The notes under the pieces are model-generated. The model made no database searches. It was not told where the DNA came from and saw only the letters and a program-made list of their open reading frames with translations. Position numbers and translations under genes: made by a program. A stretch of 30,614 nt of DNA from a virus: positions 1 to 30,614 of the IMG/VR virus record IMGVR_UViG_3300049491_000530; one strand, given 5' to 3'. How positions within the stretch are numbered: position 1 is the stretch's first letter; each line of letters opens with the position of its first letter. Positions 7,300-14,437 of the stretch are shown in pieces.

Positions 7300-7614
7300 T
7301 TATTGCCCACTCATGGGCTTCCCGAAGCGGGACAACACCTTTTGAGTAGACGAATCAACACTACTCACAACCCCAGCGAAAAATGCTGCGGTGGCATAGA
7401 ACTGTTCCGCCGTCACGCCTTCGTGGCTCGTTCCTACGAAGTCCTCAGTCAAGATCGGGTCATCGGGCATGTCGCCCAGCTTATCGGGCAGATAGCCATA
7501 GCGGTTGCTCCGAATCAGGAACATACTCAGCTTATCAAACAGCTTGCCTGCCTGATCCGCCAAGTCGCGCAACTCGCTGGTTGCATCGAGCTTTAGTCCA
7601 TCCGTCGTCGCCAT
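7300..7614 (-). CDS. Small phage protein downstream of the fibre gene, unknown function
   Basis: The product is 104 residues, from an ATG preceded by AAAGGAG at ideal spacing. The N-terminal half is helical (ATSELRDLADQAGKLFDKLS), the middle contains YGYLPDKLGDMPDDP, and the C-terminal half is small-residue rich (AEQFYATAAFFAGVVSSV). No signal peptide or membrane helix is evident. It has its own extended -10 promoter directly after the stop of the large fibre gene, so its expression can be separated from the fibre. I do not recognise a family. Confidence 0.68.
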   Translation of the reverse strand: MATTDGLKLDATSELRDLADQAGKLFDKLSMFLIRSNRYGYLPDKLGDMPDDPILTEDFVGTSHEGVTAEQFYATAAFFAGVVSSVDSSTQKVLSRFGKPMSGQ

Positions 7615-7646
7615 CGGTGTACTCCTTTATCAAACGAGAAGAATAA

Positions 7647-7655
7647 AGTATACCA
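7647..7655 (-). promoter_or_regulatory. Extended -10 promoter after the fibre gene
   Basis: The minus strand reads TGGTATACT, placed 2 bases after the TAA of the fibre gene. The predicted start near 7640 gives a leader of ~25 bases containing AAAGGAG before ATG 7614. Confidence 0.55.
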
Positions 7656-7657
7656 TG

Positions 7658-10600
7658 TTACGCAACACCCAACACGGTAATTGTTCCTGAACTCCCCTTG
7701 AATTTGAGCGCACCTGATTCTACATACAGCACCCCGCCGCCCGATGGTGTACCTGATGGAGCCGTTGTCGCGTTCAGGATAGCAATGACACCACTTCCTG
7801 ACGCGAAGTCCGAAGCTCCAAGGAAGCCGATATTGGCGCGTGCGCCGTCTGCGTCCATGCGAATCACTTCACGTACAGCGGTGTCAAAGACACTGAGCTT
7901 CGCCCGCGCCTTCCGACTGGCATCCGTCGCAACAATCCATTCGGCAGATTCAGTGTACATGTCACGATCTGCCGTTGTGTCGCTTTTCCCGACGAAGTGA
8001 AGTTGGTGGCCTGTGCCTGCTGCGGGTGTACCGGATGTGGGATTACGGCGAAGAATTAAATTGTCAACAACTGCTGCTGTGGATGCCGTTGCAGCTTCAC
8101 TTACAAACCGTGCTGTCTCTACACTCAACCCCTGAATAATTGCAAAATATTGTCCTGTTGCCAGAGACAGCGACGTTGAAATGCAGACACTTGTTCCCGA
8201 TCCTGACGCTTGATTACGTATCGTAAAACTTGCACTTGCATTAACTCCGTTCAAATTTGTTGCAGTAAAGTTGGCGCTTGTATTACCGCCAATCGCGGAT
8301 ATTCCTCGGATACCACTTACCGTTCCAAATCTTATTGCTTCGGCCAATGCTGTATTACTTGCAACATTGATTATAAGCCCCGCAGCTCTGGACGCATCCG
8401 TCGCCGTCGTCCAGATCGCGTTGATACTCGCCATATCCCGATCAGCCGTTGTTGTACTCTGCCCCTGGAATGTAAGGCCGGTGCCAAAATTCGCGGCGAT
8501 GCTTCCTGAACTATCGTGCGCCAGTGTCAAAACGTTCAGCACAGTGTTGGTGCCGGAATCTGTGCGTGTAATCGTGTTGAGCGCAGTGAACGCATTTGCA
8601 GTGCCGAGAAGCGCTGTTGTCCCCGTCGCTGGCACAGTCAACGTAAACCCGCCGAGCGCTAGTGTTCCCCCTGTGGTAATGGTCGTGGCGGCGTTCGGAA
8701 GGGTTAGCGTTGCACTCGCGCCGTTTGCAACACCAGTTCCGCCTTTGGATGCGGCAATAAGTGTTCCGCTCCATGTACCTGTTGCAATCGTACCGAGTGT
8801 GGTGATGTTTGTCGAACCCGCCCAAGTCGAGAGCGCAGTATTTTCAACAGCGTCGAGACTTAGTGTTGTCTTAACCTGTGCAGGTGTACGAGATGCCCAG
8901 GCACTTGCGACGGAGACGATAAAATTATTGGTCGTCGCTGTCAGTCCTGCAATCGTTGTCAGATCGCTATCAAGCGGCTGATAGACACTCGACAAACTCG
9001 GAATATCGGCAGCAACGAGTGTCCGCCACGTCGGTCGCGCTGCGCCGCCGCTTGTGGGGCCAGCGAATATCGTATTCGCCGTTTTTGTCGGCAAGAAGAT
9101 GTCGCCCGCGCTGTCGAAGTAACTGAGCTTCGTTGTGCCATCGCTAGCGAGTAGTCGCAAGAGATCCGCAGATTGGGAGGCAGCAGCTTGGATCGACATG
9201 CCGACGACGGCAGCAGCGCCGGTCAAGTGGCGAACTTCGCCACCTGCGGTGTGGATCGCACGATTAATAGACGATCCACCCGAGACGTTGCCTATGTACA
9301 AGCCGTAGTTATTCGTAACCCCTGATGCAGATGTGTAAACATAAACCCCATATTGATTGGTGGTTGCCCCCCCATATGTCTCCGCATCGACATATGTGCC
9401 GTAGAGATCTGTGAGTGTTCCACCTTCGTTGTAGCTGGCGAGGTACGCCCCGTAAACGCCGCCTACTACAGCAGCTCCGGTTAAGATGCCGGAGTAATTC
9501 AGGCCATAAATGCCACTAACTGCCCCTGTCCCCTTGTGCTGGGCGATTCCGTTTATACCGGCCATACCGCCAAGTGATTTTGTATTGCCACTCGGGATGA
9601 CGATTCCGAAGTCGCCGCTATAGGCATAAACACTAGGCGCATTTGCGGAATGATCAATACTGACAGAGGAAAAGATACCTTCAGGAAAATCAATCCCCGT
9701 CAAATCGGTAAAAGTATGCCCGACCTTGAATACGTCGCTGTACACTGCACCAGGGATATAGGCAGGAAGCCCGCTATTCGGATTCGGATCGTTACCGAAG
9801 ATGCTCGTACTTGTGGCGAATAAACCGCCACTCGAACTCACATAGGCGACGGCTCCCCCAGCTTGATTCTGCCACTCTTGGATATTCGCTGTCGAACCGC
9901 TACTGTGCCGACGTGCAGCCAGTGCCACGTTGCCGTCTGCGCCCGCCTTGAAGAGATTCGGGCCGAGTGTGAAGGTGTTAGCGGCGGCAAGCTGGGCATA
10001 GCGGGAGTCGGCATCCGTCAAAATACCATACCCACTCAAGGTCGTCGGAGTCCCCGTTATTTTCGACCAGGCGAGACTAGTAATCCAACTGGGATTGGCG
10101 TAGCTTCCGCCCGTCAAGACATCCCCCACTGTCCATGAACGGTTCGCACTCAGATCGAGCGCTGTTCCGTTGATTGTCAGCGTGCGAGAGAGAGGTGTGA
10201 GCAGTGAATCAGCGGCAGCACGGGCAATCGCTTCGTTCGATATATTGGTTGAAAGTGTTGTGTCGGCAGCTGCACGCGTATTTGCTTCACTCGAAATGGC
10301 AGTTGCGTTGGTGGAATCACCAGCGATTCGTGCTGCCGTCTCTGCATCAAGTTCTACCTGAGTAGCAAGATCCAAGCTCAATTGATAGTAGCGCGCATCT
10401 CCCTCCGTCTGTGTCTGGTACTGGGGATGCGGGTCGGACGCTGCGAGATGGGCAGTCATGGCGACATCCGCAAGACCGCTCAAGGTCAGCAGATCCGACC
10501 CTGTAATCGCATGCACCACGGTTGCAGAAGCGGCATGGGCAAATGCGGTACTCCCAATGCCTGCGGCACGGATCATACCGGAGAGCGCAACACCGGAACG

Positions 10601-10765
10601 GGCACCAACAAAGATGACCTCTTCGGTTGAGAGGCCAGGATCGATGACAATATAGAAATTAGCAGTAGGATAGCCAGTTGCGAGTGTCAGCGTGACGGAC
10701 GTGGCAGAATCCGTCATGGATGTCGCAAGCGCCGACTCGGCGGCTATGTCAGACCATGTTGTCAT
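7658..10765 (-). CDS. Large tail fibre / receptor-binding-type protein
   Basis: The product is 1035 residues, by far the largest here, and very rich in Ala, Ser, Thr and Gly. The N-terminal ~100 residues look like an attachment domain (ATSVTLTLATGYPTANFYIV). Residues ~110-150 carry AHLAASDPHPQYQTQTEGDA, a joint motif common in tail fibres and collar proteins. A short repeat follows (NTRAAADTTLS, then NEAIARAAADSLL), and later TLSGYGILTDADSRYA and THTGG-like fibre segments, with a strand-rich middle rich in YG motifs (YGLYIGN, YGVYVYT). The C-terminus shows no obvious self-cleaving chaperone. It starts in an ATGA overlap with the Ig-like gene. The receptor is unknown. Confidence 0.85.
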   Translation of the reverse strand: MTTWSDIAAESALATSMTDSATSVTLTLATGYPTANFYIVIDPGLSTEEVIFVGARSGVALSGMIRAAGIGSTAFAHAASATVVHAITGSDLLTLSGLADVAMTAHLAASDPHPQYQTQTEGDARYYQLSLDLATQVELDAETAARIAGDSTNATAISSEANTRAAADTTLSTNISNEAIARAAADSLLTPLSRTLTINGTALDLSANRSWTVGDVLTGGSYANPSWITSLAWSKITGTPTTLSGYGILTDADSRYAQLAAANTFTLGPNLFKAGADGNVALAARRHSSGSTANIQEWQNQAGGAVAYVSSSGGLFATSTSIFGNDPNPNSGLPAYIPGAVYSDVFKVGHTFTDLTGIDFPEGIFSSVSIDHSANAPSVYAYSGDFGIVIPSGNTKSLGGMAGINGIAQHKGTGAVSGIYGLNYSGILTGAAVVGGVYGAYLASYNEGGTLTDLYGTYVDAETYGGATTNQYGVYVYTSASGVTNNYGLYIGNVSGGSSINRAIHTAGGEVRHLTGAAAVVGMSIQAAASQSADLLRLLASDGTTKLSYFDSAGDIFLPTKTANTIFAGPTSGGAARPTWRTLVAADIPSLSSVYQPLDSDLTTIAGLTATTNNFIVSVASAWASRTPAQVKTTLSLDAVENTALSTWAGSTNITTLGTIATGTWSGTLIAASKGGTGVANGASATLTLPNAATTITTGGTLALGGFTLTVPATGTTALLGTANAFTALNTITRTDSGTNTVLNVLTLAHDSSGSIAANFGTGLTFQGQSTTTADRDMASINAIWTTATDASRAAGLIINVASNTALAEAIRFGTVSGIRGISAIGGNTSANFTATNLNGVNASASFTIRNQASGSGTSVCISTSLSLATGQYFAIIQGLSVETARFVSEAATASTAAVVDNLILRRNPTSGTPAAGTGHQLHFVGKSDTTADRDMYTESAEWIVATDASRKARAKLSVFDTAVREVIRMDADGARANIGFLGASDFASGSGVIAILNATTAPSGTPSGGGVLYVESGALKFKGSSGTITVLGVA

Positions 10766-11058
10766 GCACTATCTCTCGATTGTACATTGATCGACCCCTG
10801 ATCGACCCCTTCGGCAGCGCCCGTCCCAATCCAGCTGTAACGCCAAATTCCAGCGGCATTCAAAATAGTCGCAGAAAGCACCTTGTAGTATGCTCCTGTC
10901 CCTGTTTTCGTCAGGGCGGTGGCGGCATAGGTGTAGGTGGTCACGACCTTGGATGGACTCTTCAGCTCAAGGCTGATAGTCGTCGGATCGGTTGGAACAC
11001 CGGCAACACTGAATACCGTCGAAAGCTTGACGGCATCCCCAAGATCGCAGGTGTACAT
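10762..11058 (-). CDS. Small Ig-like virion protein
   Basis: The product is 98 residues from ATG 11058. A longer in-frame extension to 11244 exists, but it reads through the 30-base repeat as a Cys/Tyr-rich string and is contradicted by the good gene in the other frame. The protein has an Ig-like pattern: LGDAVKLSTVFSVAGVPTDP, ISLELKSPSKVVTTYTY, GTGAYYKVL, GIWRYSWIGTGAAEGVDQGS. This 'DPTTv.l....P.g..tt' to 'GvYy....aG.W.Y.w.g.g' pattern is common in small phage proteins encoded beside fibres. It follows the decapeptide-repeat gene by 2 bases and overlaps the fibre start by 4. Confidence 0.75.
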   Translation of the reverse strand: MYTCDLGDAVKLSTVFSVAGVPTDPTTISLELKSPSKVVTTYTYAATALTKTGTGAYYKVLSATILNAAGIWRYSWIGTGAAEGVDQGSINVQSRDSA

Positions 11059-11060
11059 TG

Positions 11061-11330
11061 CTATTGACACGTTTCCACCGAACTTACTATCTGAGTGACA
11101 TAGGCAGCAAGGCTGGTATTGGTCGTAACCTGAGCAGCAAGGCTGGTATTGGTCGTAACCTGAGCAGCAAGGCTGGTATTGGTCGTAACCTGAGCAGCAA
11201 GGCTGGTATTGGTTACGACCAAGGCGATCAGACTCGTTAGGCATGCCCGATAGGATCGGTTCGATCCGCCAGGAGAGAGTCGATACGGCAAGCTCGATGG
11301 TATCCGGCTATGGCCGGTGGTTGAAATCAT
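11061..11330 (-). CDS. Short fibre-like protein with decapeptide repeats
   Basis: The product is 89 residues. From residue ~40 it consists of the decapeptide TNTSLAAQVT repeated nearly four times, encoded by an exact 30-base tandem repeat, and ends AAYVTQIVSS. Repeats of this size and make-up are seen in rod-like parts of fibre proteins. The ATG at 11330 has GGAGAG upstream with a 5-base spacer and lies 19 bases after the stop of the preceding gene; the stop lies 2 bases before the next start, so this frame, not the overlapping Cys-rich one, fits the operon. The ribosome site lies inside a 13-base inverted repeat. The N-terminal ~38 residues have no recognisable domain. Confidence 0.66.
   Translation of the reverse strand: MISTTGHSRIPSSLPYRLSPGGSNRSYRACLTSLIALVVTNTSLAAQVTTNTSLAAQVTTNTSLAAQVTTNTSLAAYVTQIVSSVETCQ
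11104..11213. repeat. 30-base tandem repeat, about 3.7 copies
   Basis: Exact units at 11104-11133, 11134-11163 and 11164-11193 are followed by a partial copy at 11194-11213. Each begins GCAGCAAGGCTGG. Because the unit is 30 bases, copy-number change would keep the reading frame and alter only the length of the decapeptide rod. Confidence 0.95.
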
Positions 11331-11341
11331 CGACTCTCTCC
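11272..11341 (-). promoter_or_regulatory. Long inverted repeat covering a ribosome-binding site
   Basis: GGAGAGAGTCGAT and its perfect complement form a 13-pair stem (11272-11284 with 11329-11341). On the minus-strand message the upstream arm holds the GGAGAG ribosome site and the first bases of the ATG at 11330. Inside the loop a second hairpin (CCGGC/GCCGG) can form. Folding would hide the start of the decapeptide-repeat gene. Confidence 0.6.
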
Positions 11342-11349
11342 GTTACAGC

Positions 11350-12252
11350 CTACCGCACATCAATCGTTGCAACGCCGTACAGGTTTGTTCCATCGCACTC
11401 AAAACGGATAAGATCAACCTTCGCAGCTGCGGTCGAGAGCGTCGGAGCGGTTGCCGTTGCCCACTTGAACACGCTGTTCCAAGTGATCGTCCGCGATCCT
11501 GTGCCATCCTGCGTGATCTTCAACACGTACTGCTTTCCTGATTGCAGGTTGGTCGGTGCCGCCATGGTGCGGTTGCCAGCCAGAGTCACACTCGCAAATG
11601 CGCCCAGGTTCGTGTTCCAGGAAATCGTGGCCTGGTCAGTAAGTGTTTGTCCCGACTGATCGGACTGGACAGTGCCGTGGCACCAGAGGCTTGTTCCGTC
11701 ACTGACGAATCGGAACACATCCACGGCTGCGGCTGCGGTCGAAAGGATCGGTGCTGCCCCGTTTGCAAACTTGAAAATGGCATTCCAGGTGAGCGTACGA
11801 CTGCCTGTGCCGTCCTGCACCAGCTTAAGGGTGTACATCGCACCTGCCACAAGGCCAGTGGGCGCTGCAAGCGTGCGGTTGCCACCCAACGTGAGTGTTC
11901 CGAAGCGACCGAGCGTTGTATCCCAGGATACCGTTGCTCCATCGGTGAGTGTGAGCGCTTGCGAGACCGGGGCGACGGACTCGGCAGTGAGGATGAGTGG
12001 ACTCACATCGTACGTGGTCGATCCTGCGCCCATGGCGAACGAAACCGCCACATCGCCGGGAAGGGTGATGACATATGCGCCATTCCCGCTATCGGGGAGG
12101 AGGACGGGCACCGTGAACACGCCACTGGCGTTGGTGATAGCAGAAATCTCATTCCCATAGGCGAACTGGGGTGAAATGACAATTGGAGCACTGGCCCATA
12201 CCGTTGCCTGGTCAGCACGGTAGAGCGTTCCGGTAACGGTACGGTACGGCAT
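11350..12252 (-). CDS. Tail-fibre-like protein with two tandem ~95-residue domains
   Basis: The product is 300 residues. Residues ~1-95 form a beta-rich leader with YGNEISAITNASGVFTVPVL and GDVAVSFAMGAG. Then one domain appears twice: LTDGATVSWDTTLGRFGTLT ... GNRTLAAPTGL ... GTGSRTLTWNAIFKF and LTDQATISWNTNLGAFASVT ... GNRTMAAPTNL ... GTGSRTITWNSVFKW. The conserved GNRT-x-AAPT and DGTGSRT-x-TWN pieces are typical of repeat domains in phage tail-fibre and spike proteins. It probably belongs to the adsorption apparatus with the three fibre-type genes that follow. The start has GAGG six bases upstream. Confidence 0.8.
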   Translation of the reverse strand: MPYRTVTGTLYRADQATVWASAPIVISPQFAYGNEISAITNASGVFTVPVLLPDSGNGAYVITLPGDVAVSFAMGAGSTTYDVSPLILTAESVAPVSQALTLTDGATVSWDTTLGRFGTLTLGGNRTLAAPTGLVAGAMYTLKLVQDGTGSRTLTWNAIFKFANGAAPILSTAAAAVDVFRFVSDGTSLWCHGTVQSDQSGQTLTDQATISWNTNLGAFASVTLAGNRTMAAPTNLQSGKQYVLKITQDGTGSRTITWNSVFKWATATAPTLSTAAAKVDLIRFECDGTNLYGVATIDVR

Positions 12253-12276
12253 CGATAACCTCTTTCATAGATCGTC

Positions 12277-12306
12277 CCTCTGGGGCCACCACAGCAGCCC
12301 CAGAGG
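12277..12306 (-). promoter_or_regulatory. Intergenic hairpin without U-tract
   Basis: CCTCTGGGGC and GCCCCAGAGG make a perfect 10-pair GC-rich stem with a 10-base loop, between two structural genes. Neither strand has a following T-run, so it may act in message processing or stability instead of intrinsic termination. Confidence 0.6.
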
Positions 12307-12327
12307 CATAGGAAGCGTCGAAAAGGA

Positions 12328-12789
12328 CTACCCGTCCACGAACACCTGCTCGGCCAGATCCGACCCGAAGGTTGGCGGCTTCACGCGTGGCTCGATGCCG
12401 ATGAAGAAGACTGCCATCGTTGTGGCCGCGCCGCCCGTTGCGCCGAGCGTGATGGCAACGAATTGGAAGTCGTTTGCAATGTCCAGCCGTTCCGAATCGA
12501 CCTCGATGATCGACCACTTGTTGTCGTTGCTGCCTGCAAGCAAGGTGCCCGTAAGCGCAGCGCCCGTAATGGACTTCGTTCCAGTGCCCGCAGCCGCCGT
12601 TGCCTGCACGACCTGGGCCGTGACCGCAGTGTCATCGGTTGCGCCGACCGCAATCAGGAAGGCAAAGCGGGCGTACGGTGACACGTCAATGTACGTAGAA
12701 GGGAAGGTGCCATCAACCACCGAGTCGATGACCTTAATCTGCTTCATGAAGAAGTTTTCGCTGAAGCGACGAACCTCATGTGCTGGCAT
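12328..12789 (-). CDS. Putative virion structural protein next to the capsid gene
   Basis: The product is 153 residues, rich in Ala, Thr and Val, with a beta-strand pattern: SPYARFAFLIAVGATDDTAV, QVVQATAAAGTGTKSITGAA, then FQFVAITLGATGG. The C-terminus ends EQVFVDG. No enzyme motif or membrane helix is seen. It follows the major capsid gene and starts at ATG 12789 with AAGGAG upstream, so it is probably made in large amount; a capsid decoration, head-fibre or fibre-base protein would all fit. GC-rich hairpins lie on both sides of the gene, which suggests it is processed as a separate message segment. Confidence 0.7.
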   Translation of the reverse strand: MPAHEVRRFSENFFMKQIKVIDSVVDGTFPSTYIDVSPYARFAFLIAVGATDDTAVTAQVVQATAAAGTGTKSITGAALTGTLLAGSNDNKWSIIEVDSERLDIANDFQFVAITLGATGGAATTMAVFFIGIEPRVKPPTFGSDLAEQVFVDG

Positions 12790-12811
12790 GGGATATGCTC
12801 CTTATGAGCTA

Positions 12812-12843
12812 GGGATGTGAGAACGCGCTGGCCCTCACATCCC
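12812..12843 (-). promoter_or_regulatory. Intergenic hairpin downstream of the capsid gene
   Basis: GGGATGTGAG and CTCACATCCC form a perfect 10-pair stem with a 12-base loop in the 170-base gap after the major capsid gene. There is no T-run after it on either strand. The rest of the gap (12844-12959) shows no convincing gene. Confidence 0.6.
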
Positions 12844-12959
12844 GGAAATCATTCAAAGGAACTGCGATTGTTCCTGATGCGTATCTCATATCTGCTGAAG
12901 AGAACTGGGAACTCTTTACAGATTTTATCGATATTCCGCACCAGGAAGCCCAATAAACA

Positions 12960-14417
12960 TCACGTACTGCATTTATGGGCGATTGTTTTCCAAGTTTCCA
13001 CAAGTTCTCCACCAAGCCGACGCCGCATGACGAAGTAGACCAAGTTCTGGCGGGCGGTCTGACTGTCCAGGTAGCGCTCGACGGTCATACCCAGACGATC
13101 CACGATCTGGTACGCATCCAGTGAACCGAAGATGATCGGGTAGGCACCGCTGGCGATATCCGGCATCAATTCCGACTCCAAGATCGGATAGCCCAGCAGA
13201 GTCTTGGTGCGACCGACCTCGCCACCCTCAAACTGGTATGCCTGCCACAGGTAGTTGCCGCTGGTCGAGTCCTGCATCTTGGCGATTGCTAGGTACGTCG
13301 CACGATTCGCCAGCCACACGCCCTCCTGGCGGTACTGGGCGGCAACCCCGTAGGTCGCCGCGATCAGGCCGTTCCATGTCAGTGCGCTGGCGCTGCCAGT
13401 CACAACCTCGGTCAAGCCCATGGCATTGGTTGAGCCAGGTAGGATGCCGCGTGGCTTGCCAACGCCATTGCCGATCATGAACTGGCGATCCTCGTCCAGG
13501 GCGACCGACTCGGCCATCTTCTTGCCCAAATAGCCTTCGACATCAAACGCCACGTCCTCAAGTAGGTTACGTGACAACGGCGTCTCAGCCATGGCCGTAT
13601 GGACGTTGATACCACGCAGACCAAAGGTCACGTAGTTCGGCGTCAGCTGGCCGACAGTGGGCGTCTCGTCCACCCAGGTCACGCGCACGGGCGAGGTGTA
13701 GCGACCATCGCCGCCCGTTGCTTCGGGCATCTCGACGCGATCACGGCTGGTGTTCATCTGGGATGCGCGACCTCGGATGATGGTGAGTGCGGCCAACCGC
13801 TCAATCATCTTCATCTGAAAATCTACGGGCACCATATATCCACCAAGCGTGTCCGCCGCCTCGACCATCGTGGCGCGAAGCGACTGAATGTCGTCCGTGC
13901 CCTGGTTCAAAGCCATCTTGACTGCCGCTGGGTTGAAGACGATGCCTGCCAACAGCTGCTTGTCGTCGCCCTTCAGGTTGCCTTCGCCGCCGCGCAGGTA
14001 GCGGTTGAATGCCGCCTTCTGCGCCCAGTAGGCACCCTGGTAGTTCGAACCATGCAGGTCGGTCAGAATCCCCTTGATCGTGCTGGTCTCATCGTTGAAG
14101 CGCGTGACATACGCTGCCTTCTGGGTCTTGCCGACCAGGCTATCCGGCTCGTCATCGGCATCGGCTACCACAGTGCCGGTGCGCGACTTGTTTCCATCAT
14201 TGCCATCGATCTGGACAACCGGACTGGTGCCCGTCGTGCCAGGGAGGTTCGGGCGTACGGGTGAATACTTCGCAGCGGTATCTTCGAGCGCCTTGGCCTC
14301 GTTGATTGCTTCGATGACCTTCTCGGCCTCTTCCCGCTTGGACTTCGCGCCAGCGATATCGCCAGCTGCCAGGAGGGTACGGGCCTCGCCCAGTAGGGCT
14401 TGCAACTTCTCGTTCAT
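12960..14417 (-). CDS. Major capsid protein, HK97 fold
   Basis: The product is 485 residues. Residues 1-~110 are a helical, charged scaffold-like domain (LLGEARTLLAAGDIAGAKSK), normally removed by the prohead protease. The rest follows the HK97 capsid layout: GGYMVPVDFQMKMIERLAAL (N-arm/E-loop side), WVDETPTVGQLTPNYVTFGL (E-loop and spine region), ETPLSRNLLEDVAFDVEGYL and DEDRQFMIGNGVGKPRGIL (P-domain spine helix and the conserved G-x-G-x-P-x-G-I), then a C-terminal A-domain ending RRRLGGELVETWKTIA. It assembles as hexamers and pentamers of the shell. It lies directly after the protease, the classical order. The start ATG has AAGGAA upstream. Confidence 0.93.
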   Translation of the reverse strand: MNEKLQALLGEARTLLAAGDIAGAKSKREEAEKVIEAINEAKALEDTAAKYSPVRPNLPGTTGTSPVVQIDGNDGNKSRTGTVVADADDEPDSLVGKTQKAAYVTRFNDETSTIKGILTDLHGSNYQGAYWAQKAAFNRYLRGGEGNLKGDDKQLLAGIVFNPAAVKMALNQGTDDIQSLRATMVEAADTLGGYMVPVDFQMKMIERLAALTIIRGRASQMNTSRDRVEMPEATGGDGRYTSPVRVTWVDETPTVGQLTPNYVTFGLRGINVHTAMAETPLSRNLLEDVAFDVEGYLGKKMAESVALDEDRQFMIGNGVGKPRGILPGSTNAMGLTEVVTGSASALTWNGLIAATYGVAAQYRQEGVWLANRATYLAIAKMQDSTSGNYLWQAYQFEGGEVGRTKTLLGYPILESELMPDIASGAYPIIFGSLDAYQIVDRLGMTVERYLDSQTARQNLVYFVMRRRLGGELVETWKTIAHKCST

Positions 14418-14437
14418 GAGTGTGCTGTTCCTTATAA

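Noticed and set aside
8271-8981. Plus-strand open frame of 236 residues
   Set aside because: It is the antisense shadow of the fibre gene, low in complexity and without a ribosome site.
11104-11213. Direct repeats as a possible CRISPR array
   Set aside because: Units are adjacent with no spacers and lie inside a coding frame.
11059-11244. N-terminal extension of the Ig-like gene made of Tyr-Gln-Pro-Cys-Cys repeats
   Set aside because: It is the second frame of the 30-base repeat; the decapeptide frame has a better ribosome site and its stop lies 2 bases before ATG 11058.
11253-11270. GGTTCGATCC-type T-arm-like sequence suggesting a tRNA
   Set aside because: The five-pair T-stem does not form and no acceptor or anticodon arms are seen.
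12809-13015. Minus-strand open frame after the capsid gene
   Set aside because: It overlaps the capsid C-terminus in another frame, has no ribosome site and runs through the intergenic hairpin.
13599-14264. Plus-strand open frame of 221 residues opposite the capsid gene
   Set aside because: Shadow of the capsid gene; rich in His, Arg and Gly as expected from reverse reading.
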